Shown here piece by piece: positions 34,397-40,650 of a stretch of 40,650 nt of DNA; within the stretch, counting starts at the first letter, position 1, and every line of letters begins with the position of its first letter. The stretch is from Planctomycetota bacterium (GTDB taxonomy: Bacteria; Planctomycetota; SZUA-567), in NCBI GenBank assembly GCA_031254915.1, contig JAIRTL010000043.1, forward strand, positions 1 through 40,650. The letters run 5' to 3'. The notes beneath the pieces were generated by a model. The model worked only from the letters and a program-made list of their open reading frames with translations. It was not told the DNA's origin and did not search any database. Position numbers and translations under genes: made by a program.

Positions 34397-34519
34397 TGTT
34401 TTTTTGAAAGTTATTATTGTTTTATTCTTTTCTTTTTTTCTTTTTATGCTATATTTACAGAATGATTCCGAAAGAGGGACTTCCACAGCGCTGAATCCAT
34501 TTTCGCGAAAGAAGTAGCC

Positions 34520-35287
34520 ATGCTGCCGGAACAACGCCGTCGTAAAATTCTCGAACTGCTTCAGGAGGAAGGATCCGCGAAAGTTGCCTATCTGAAGGAG
34601 CTGTTCTCCGTCACGGAGCCCACCATCCGCCAGGATCTGGCGAAGCTCGAGGAGGAGGGTCACCTGGTTCGAAGCCACGGCGGCGCGTTCCTCAAGACGA
34701 TCCCCAGCCAGGTCCGCAACCTCCATCTTCAGCACCGCGAAAATATGGACAAGAAGGCGCGGATCGGGAAAAAGGCGATCGAATTCATCAAGGACGGCGA
34801 CTCCATCATCCTCGACTCCGGCACCACGACGACGGAGGTCGCCAACCATCTCGAGAACGCCCAGAACCTGAACATCGTCACTTCCGCCATCAACATCGCC
34901 CTCATCGTCGGCTCGCGCTTCAACACCCAGGTGATGATGACCGGCGGCGAATTCAAGCCGCCTACCCTGTCCGTCACCGGCGAAAAGGCGGCCAAATTCT
35001 TCGACAACAGCATTTTCGCCTGCAAGCTGTTCCTCGCCGCCACCGGCGTGTCGGCGGAAGGGCTCATCACCTATCCGGGTCTGTCGGACATCCCCCTGAA
35101 AAAGGCGATGATCGGCGCGACGCAGGAGGTGTTCCTCGTCGCCGACTCGACCAAAATGGGCAAGATCGCATTCGCCTCCCTCGGGCCCATCGAGCTGGTG
35201 AACCATCTCATCACCGATTCGGAAATCGAGGACAAATACGTCCGCATGTTCGAGGGCAGGGGCATCGACGTCATCATCGCCGATTGA
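34520..35287 (+). CDS. DeoR/GlpR-family transcriptional regulator
   Basis: The protein has 255 aa, the usual length. The N-terminal winged helix reads LPEQRRRKILELLQEEGSA, then TEPTIRQDLAKLEEEGHLVR, with the wing HGGAFL. The sugar-phosphate binding domain has IILDSGTTTTEVANHL, IVTSAINIALIVGSR, VMMTGGEF and FLAATGVSAEGLITYPG. It is divergent from the first importer operon, so it is the likely repressor of it, released by a phosphosugar. Translation starts at ATG 34520, but no strong ribosome site is visible. Three TTTCAG repeats in the shared spacer are candidate binding sites. Confidence 0.94.
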   Translation: MLPEQRRRKILELLQEEGSAKVAYLKELFSVTEPTIRQDLAKLEEEGHLVRSHGGAFLKTIPSQVRNLHLQHRENMDKKARIGKKAIEFIKDGDSIILDSGTTTTEVANHLENAQNLNIVTSAINIALIVGSRFNTQVMMTGGEFKPPTLSVTGEKAAKFFDNSIFACKLFLAATGVSAEGLITYPGLSDIPLKKAMIGATQEVFLVADSTKMGKIAFASLGPIELVNHLITDSEIEDKYVRMFEGRGIDVIIAD

Positions 35288-35306
35288 ATCCGTCCGCGCG
35301 CGACCA

Positions 35307-35430
35307 TTTTTGCGGCTGTCCCATCGCGCCCCGAAGCGCCGGGTCTTTCGCGACATTTGGTTAAGATGCGCCAGCCATCCCATTGCCGCGCCCGGTTGAG
35401 GGGATCACGACTCCGGACCGTGAATAGTAT
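35307..35430 (+). repeat. dispersed intergenic element, copy F (right half plus inserted module)
   Basis: It begins with the module also inserted in copy D (GGCTGTCCCATCGCGCCCC, then GGGTCTTTCGCGACAT) and continues into the common right end (GGGGATCACGACTCCGGACC), closing with GTGAATAGTATATCG. The left half is missing. It lies between the regulator gene and the cupin gene. Confidence 0.75.
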
Positions 35431-35502
35431 ATCGATGCTGGTAAAGCTGGAGCGTTCCGGCTCGCGCACATGCATATTTTGGGACCAAGGAGGAGAAAAC
35501 CA

Positions 35503-35853
35503 ATGGATGCAACGCTGAAAATCGACACGAACGCGATGGAGTGGGAGGAGGAATACAATGAAGCCGCCGGAAAGCCGCTGTTCAAGAAGGATTTGATTGC
35601 GGATCCGGGCACGGGGACAAGCGTCACCATCACCAAATACCCTGCCGGATTCATCAATCCCACGCATACCCATCACTGCGCCCACGGCATGTACGTCCTG
35701 AAGGGAACGCTCCATACTTCGGAGGGCGATTACGGTCCCGGATCCTTCCTGTGGTTCCCCGAAGGCGCGGTCATGTGGCACGGCGCGACCGAGCAGGAGG
35801 ATGTGCAGATCGTTTTCATAACGAACAAGAAATTCGACATCATCTACCAATAG
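35503..35853 (+). CDS. cupin-domain protein
   Basis: This small single-domain cupin has 116 aa. Metal ligands are in NPTHTHHCAHGMYVLKGTL (first motif) and LWFPEGAVMWHGATE (second motif). AAGGAGGAG lies before the ATG at 35503, and an earlier in-frame ATG at 35470 lacks this. Cupins of this size are dioxygenases, sugar-acid isomerases or ChrR-like sensors. It is followed by a clean hairpin and is probably transcribed alone or behind the DeoR gene. The context suggests a role in sugar or sugar-acid turnover, but the reaction is unknown. Confidence 0.88.
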   Translation: MDATLKIDTNAMEWEEEYNEAAGKPLFKKDLIADPGTGTSVTITKYPAGFINPTHTHHCAHGMYVLKGTLHTSEGDYGPGSFLWFPEGAVMWHGATEQEDVQIVFITNKKFDIIYQ

Positions 35854-35862
35854 CGGACTTTT

Positions 35863-35898
35863 GGAGAGAATCAAACAAACCGCCGTTTGATTCTCTCC
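35863..35898 (+). terminator. terminator hairpin after the cupin gene
   Basis: GGAGAGAATCAAAC pairs perfectly with GTTTGATTCTCTCC (14 base pairs, 8-base loop) ten bases past the cupin stop. Only a weak T-rich tail follows. Confidence 0.8.
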
Positions 35899-36078
35899 GA
35901 TGTTTCTCGGGGTTCCGTGTTGCGCCGGGAATAAGTGCATGGCCGACGGCATCATCCGACCGGACGGACAACACCCCCATTGCCCCGTAAGCGGCGCCAT
36001 CTTTGGCGGAAGCCGGGCGGCGGTTGGCCCGATCTACACCAAAAGCCCGCGAAGACTGGCAGACGCGAAAGCGCCCGT

Positions 36079-37152
36079 TTATCCCATGGCCACAAGACCC
36101 TTGATCTTTTTCGGATCGCCGGCTGCCAATTCCCTGATGCCTTTCTCGACATTCTCGAAGCTGTAACGGTGCGAAACAAGGCGGGAGACGTCGACCTTGC
36201 CGGACGCGAGCGCAGCCGTCGCCTCCGGCCAGACCAGCGGCGACAGCCAGGCGAAGGTGATCGTCTTGTCGGCCTGGATCGTGTCGAGCGCCGGCACCTG
36301 GATGCGGTCGTCCGGGCCGGGAAGACCGAAGTAGGCGATGGTCGCGCCGGGCCCCGATCCGTACAGCGCCCAGTGGAGCGCCTGGATGTCGCTCGTCGGC
36401 ACGACGACGCGGTCCGCCAGTTTGCCGCCGCCGGTTTCGCGAATCCATTCGACCACGTCCGGCGCGTAATGCGCCGAGTTCGCATGCTTCACGTTCGCGA
36501 CCGCGTCCGCGCCCATCTCCAGCCCGAGCTCGAGCGGCGCGTCGCGCGTACCGATGAACGCCAGCCTGCCGGCGCCCCGCGCCTTCGCAATCTGCAGCAT
36601 CATGAGCCCGATCGACCCGGACCCGATGACGACCGCATAATCGCCCAGACGGACGTTCAACTTGCGCATCGCGTAGGTCGCGCACGCGAGAGGCTCGGTG
36701 AGCGCCGCCGATTCGAAGGCGACAGACGGCTCGATCTTGAGCGCGTGCGTGTACCTTACCCTGACGTATTCCGCGAAGCCGCCGTCAACCGATACGCCAA
36801 GCGTCTCGACGAACCGACACAGGTTGAACCTGCCGTCGAGACATTCCGGACAGGCGTTGCACTGCTGCACGGGATTCAACGTCACCCGGTCGCCGACGGA
36901 AAACTGGCGCTTCGCGTTCTCGCCCGCCTCCGCCACGACGCCGCTTATTTCATGACCCAAAACCAGCGGCCCCCTGCCGTCCGGCGTGCCGAGCGGACTG
37001 TGCCCGAAATAATACGATACGTCCGACCCGCAAATGCCGACCGCCTCGACCTTCACCAAAAGATCGTTCGCCCCGGCCCCGGGAATCGGAACCGTCTCCA
37101 AAACCATCCGCTCCGGCTCGTAAAACATCCACGCACGCATGCTTCCGCCCAT
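36079..37152 (-). CDS. zinc-dependent alcohol dehydrogenase (medium-chain, polyol/sugar type)
   Basis: The protein has 357 aa. The catalytic zinc site is set by VGICGSDVSYYFGH and PLVLGHEISGVV. The structural zinc lobe is CNACPECLDGRFNLC (four Cys). The Rossmann motif is VIGSGSIGLMMLQIAKARGA. The overall pattern is that of sorbitol/idonate/threonine dehydrogenases. AGGAGGAAGG precedes the ATG at 37152; the frame upstream runs into repeat copy G and is not coding. It lies next to the cupin gene on the opposite strand. With the GolD/DthD-like SDR it gives the locus two candidate polyol dehydrogenases. The substrate is uncertain. Confidence 0.94.
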   Translation of the reverse strand: MGGSMRAWMFYEPERMVLETVPIPGAGANDLLVKVEAVGICGSDVSYYFGHSPLGTPDGRGPLVLGHEISGVVAEAGENAKRQFSVGDRVTLNPVQQCNACPECLDGRFNLCRFVETLGVSVDGGFAEYVRVRYTHALKIEPSVAFESAALTEPLACATYAMRKLNVRLGDYAVVIGSGSIGLMMLQIAKARGAGRLAFIGTRDAPLELGLEMGADAVANVKHANSAHYAPDVVEWIRETGGGKLADRVVVPTSDIQALHWALYGSGPGATIAYFGLPGPDDRIQVPALDTIQADKTITFAWLSPLVWPEATAALASGKVDVSRLVSHRYSFENVEKGIRELAAGDPKKIKGLVAMG

Positions 37153-37264
37153 GTCCTTCCTCCTCGACGATAGCCGACGGCAATGCCGTCTTCGTATGGA
37201 CGGGATGGCGGTTTGGGGAGGACGCCCTTCTTTCGGGAAGGCTTCCTGCCCAGGAATAAGCGCT

Positions 37265-37309
37265 GCCCCGTCCCCCGTTTGCACAATTTCGGGCCGCGCC
37301 CAGTATAGC
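37265..37309 (-). repeat. dispersed intergenic element, copy G (end fragment)
   Basis: Only one end of the element is kept: GTTTGCACAATTTCGGGCCG followed by CGCCCAGTATAGC. The latter is the TATACTGGG terminus of copy B seen from the other strand. It lies between the divergent dehydrogenase and CBS-domain genes. Confidence 0.75.
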
Positions 37310-37547
37310 ATCGGCCGAGGGGTTTGGCGCAAGGAAAAGATTGGCGGCGTGTATGCTGACGAGTTTTGACATTTCGGCTTGCCGTTCTCGTAACCCCAAG
37401 CAAGCGCGGTACGGTTGGGATTGACTTCCCGAAATTCAAAGCGGCGGCGGCGCATGTCTTTTTTTTTGAAACGAATATCCGTCTTTTCGGCAAGTACGGG
37501 TGTAGAATGGGAAGTAGGGGAAATCCCCGTTTTTCGAGGAGGCGAAC
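37310..37547 (+). other. leader region of the CBS-domain gene
   Basis: TAGAAT at 37503-37508 is a good -10 candidate with no clear -35. It is followed by a small hairpin, GGGG-AAAT-CCCC, with a T run (GTTTTT) just before the ribosome site GAGGAGG. This compact stem plus T run resembles a weak attenuator. The rest of the spacer shows no gene. Confidence 0.4.
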
Positions 37548-38303
37548 ATGCCCGGTTTTATGGGTCTTGGCAAATTGAAGACCACCAACACGCACGAAAT
37601 CGAGAAGGGGCGCCGCGAAAGCGAGGGCCCGCGTCAGGATTCGCTTCCCGAGATGGAGAAGCGCGCCTGGGAGAAGGTGCAGGACATCCTTCAGGACGAG
37701 GAGGCGCCTGGGGGCGACACGCAGGTGCTTCCCGCCGCGAAGCCGGAGGCCGGGCCCGCCGCGGCGGCGCTCAAGGTCGGGGACATCGTGTCGGGCAGGG
37801 TGGTGACGGTGACGTTTGACGATACGGTTCTTATGGTGAAGGGCATTTTCGACAGCGTTCGCTTCCATCATCTTCCGGTGGTTGACGGGGACGGCAGGCT
37901 GATCGGCATAATTTCCGACCGGGATTTTCTGAAATCGGTCAGTCCGTTCCTGGGCACGATCAACGAACAGAACCGCGATTTCGAGCTTTTGAAAAAAAAG
38001 GTCGGTCTTATCATGACCCGCAATCCGGTGGTGATTCACCCGGACTCGACGGTTGTCGACGCGGTGCGGCTCATGAACGCGAAAAAGGTGTCGTGTCTGC
38101 CGGTCGTGCCGAAGGACGACGCCGTTCTTCTCGGCATCGTGTCCTGGAAGGATGTGGTCCGCGCCTTTTGTCCGGAAGGCTTCACCAAGAGCGGCAAGTT
38201 GAAGACCGGCGTGAACATACGTTCGAAAACGGCGGAAAGCGCCCGCCTCTCCGCCGTGGAGAGCGCCCGGCTGTTCCCGAGGGGCGACAGGAAACCCACC
38301 TGA
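37548..38303 (+). CDS. CBS-domain protein
   Basis: The protein has 251 aa. The N-terminal 75 residues are charged and probably disordered. A CBS pair follows: the first at about 76-140 (VKGIFDSVRFHHLPVVDGDG, then RLIGIISDRDFLKSVSP), the second at about 155-215 (MTRNPVVIHPDSTVVDAVRL, then LGIVSWKDVVRAF). Such pairs bind adenine nucleotides and report energy state. No attached enzyme or transporter domain is present, so it is a stand-alone sensor or regulator. GAGGAGG precedes the ATG. It ends near a GC-rich hairpin (38408-38436). Confidence 0.9.
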   Translation: MPGFMGLGKLKTTNTHEIEKGRRESEGPRQDSLPEMEKRAWEKVQDILQDEEAPGGDTQVLPAAKPEAGPAAAALKVGDIVSGRVVTVTFDDTVLMVKGIFDSVRFHHLPVVDGDGRLIGIISDRDFLKSVSPFLGTINEQNRDFELLKKKVGLIMTRNPVVIHPDSTVVDAVRLMNAKKVSCLPVVPKDDAVLLGIVSWKDVVRAFCPEGFTKSGKLKTGVNIRSKTAESARLSAVESARLFPRGDRKPT

Positions 38304-38852
38304 CGCGTCCGGCGCGTTCGCGAACCGTTCGCGAGACGGCGCCGGCGGGCTCTTGCCCGCGTCCAGCCAGGGACGCGTCGAAAAACCCGCGATACATCGC
38401 AGTGAATGGCCCTCTTCCCGCACCGGGGAGAGGGCCGAGCCATGCCGTGATATCGTTCCCCTTTGTCGAATGCGCGATTACGTCCAGTCGGTATGGAGCA
38501 CGCCGGGACGGCGGTCCACGCGCCCGCAGGTATGGGCCGCTTCGCGCCCGATCGTGTCCTTGCGGAAGGAATTCCCGGCGTCGATGACAACGCGGCGCGT
38601 GAAGCGCGCGAGGCGAATCCTGCCCTCGGAACCCCGGAGAAGAGGGCGCATACGGCGGACAGGAAAATGTTTGGATCCTTCCTCGCCTTTTTGTCTTGCA
38701 TTGTCGTCCCTCTGCGATATGTACAGCGGCATGCCGGCTTATCGCGGTTTGGGTTTCGATTCGCGGGCATGAAATGCCGTCGAACCGGACAGGATTTATC
38801 CAGGCCAAGTTTTTTTGTTGACAATCGGCGGCAAATTCCTTAAATGGTACTT
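38304..38852. other. long gene-poor spacer upstream of tRNA-Thr
   Basis: This holds about 550 bases without a convincing gene; open frames on both strands lack ribosome sites and family features. A hairpin GGCCCTCT...AGAGGGCC stands at 38408-38436 and may end the CBS gene transcript. A promoter-like TTGCAT-16-TATGTA occurs near 38697-38724, and TTGACA at 38818-38823. A terminator follows at 38853. A small RNA is possible but unproven. Confidence 0.45.
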
Positions 38853-38886
38853 TCCACCCGCGCGAGACGCGGGTGTGGATTTTTTT
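38853..38886 (+). terminator. rho-independent terminator with T7 tail, no evident gene
   Basis: TCCACCCGCG and CGCGGGTGTGGA form a stem of about ten base pairs, followed by seven T. No protein gene ends nearby on this strand; the last stop is at 38303. It may end a non-coding transcript from the spacer before it. Confidence 0.82.
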
Positions 38887-39016
38887 ATGCTGTCGGCGCC
38901 TTGAAACTGCGATTCCCCGGACTGTACGCGGCTGGCTGTGCGTCCGGGAAACGGGTGTGGAATGGGGGTATCCCCCCCAATTTTACAATATTCGAGCCGC
39001 GAACAAACAGTATATG
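38886..39016 (-). repeat. dispersed intergenic element, copy H (complete, 131 bp)
   Basis: This complete copy runs from TATGCTGTC to ACAGTATATG, so the two ends are imperfect inverted repeats. Its length equals copy B, and the block CTTGAAACTGCGATTCCCCG matches copy B at all but one or two bases. It ends one base before the first base of tRNA-Thr and starts inside the T tail of a terminator. Confidence 0.88.
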
Positions 39017-39017
39017 C

Positions 39018-39093
<76 letters not shown>

Positions 39094-39445
39094 AATTTGC
39101 TGTAACGCCTTCTGTTTTAGGCGATTATGGATAGAGTGCCCATCCATGGGTCAGTGACGTGTGCTTCTGTGGATGGACGGACAGAGATCGCGTTCGTTGC
39201 GCGGAGTGGACGACCACTGAAGCGGCGAGCCGGAACTTGGTGGACGCTTCGGCGTCACGGGGACGGTGCGCGTCGTGTGTCTCCCCGGCGGGCGAAAGCG
39301 ATTTTTTTTTCAAATAACCGACCTTTTCCGTCATTTCCGATGACGGTCGAAAAGGTCGGGATTTTTGTCATTCATGGTCGCACTGCGGCCGAGGCCGTGG
39401 CGGCGCGGAATGCCGCTCTTGGAGAACCCCGCAAGGAGAGAAAAG
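39094..39445 (+). other. spacer between tRNA-Thr and tuf
   Basis: This holds about 350 bases with no gene. A run of nine T follows a weak stem near 39285-39310, and a strong hairpin with T tail lies at 39318-39366. The last 80 bases form the tuf leader with no visible promoter. The open frames here lack ribosome sites. Confidence 0.55.
39318..39366 (+). terminator. terminator/attenuator-like hairpin upstream of tuf
   Basis: CCGACCTTTTC pairs with GAAAAGGTCGG, and the inner CCGTCAT pairs with ATGACGG, giving a long two-part stem. A T5 run follows at 39362-39366. It could end the tRNA transcript or attenuate read-through into tuf. Confidence 0.75.

Positions 39446-40650
<1,205 letters not shown>

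Noticed and set aside
38353-38843. Two overlapping plus-strand frames of 126-139 codons
   Set aside because: There is no ribosome site, no hydrophobic or domain pattern, and equal-length frames exist on the other strand.
39011-39016. TATATG as a -10 box for tRNA-Thr
   Set aside because: It ends one base before the mature tRNA, so transcription would start inside the tRNA. It is instead the end of element copy H.

Overview
The window is GC-rich, tightly packed bacterial chromosome from a Gram-negative, fermentative organism. The envelope evidence is an autotransporter with an outer-membrane beta-barrel. The fermentation evidence is acetate kinase, a KDPG aldolase and sugar/polyol dehydrogenases. 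The PVC superphylum, most likely Planctomycetota, is the best guess. EF-Tu carries the rebuilt switch I ([16 protein letters not shown] in place of the usual ARGITI type) that I recall from planctomycete EF-Tu. There is also a DksA homologue with a histone-H1-like Lys/Ala tail, and two small conserved zinc-ribbon-like proteins. This placement is inference from memory, not a search.

Layout. 1-2.6 kb (minus): a FadR-type GntR regulator, an orphan LarA-family racemase and a possible 43-aa secreted peptide. 2.8-4.8 kb (minus): dnaK with a clear terminator. 5.2-13.7 kb (plus): a gliding-type ABC exporter set (ATPase, fused GldF-GldG, DUF4340 protein broken at a 13-G tract), the tailed DksA, a membrane TPR protein, and an unusual chorismate mutase-PyrK fusion. 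13.9-17.8 kb (minus): a CPA2 antiporter fused to PTS EIIA, folE2 and two small conserved proteins. 18.1-21.0 kb (plus): the autotransporter.

21.3-34.0 kb is a minus-strand sugar/polyol island. An Lsr/Rha-type ABC importer (binding protein, ATPase, two permeases) and a SIS-domain isomerase come first. A second Rbs-type importer (ATPase, permease, binding protein), a GolD/DthD-like dehydrogenase, KDPG aldolase and acetate kinase follow. A divergent DeoR-family regulator at 34.5 kb has candidate operator repeats over the importer promoter. A cupin protein and a zinc alcohol dehydrogenase lie just beyond. The right end holds a CBS-domain protein, tRNA-Thr(GGT) and tuf, which runs to the window edge.

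The most unexpected signal is non-coding. About nine full or partial copies of one dispersed intergenic element occur. The two complete copies (2614-2744 and 38886-39016) are both 131 bp with short imperfect terminal inverted repeats ending in TATACTG-like sequence. They look like MITEs, occur in both orientations, sit only between genes, and have created false N-terminal extensions on several open frames. No CRISPR array, rRNA, transposase gene or phage gene was seen.
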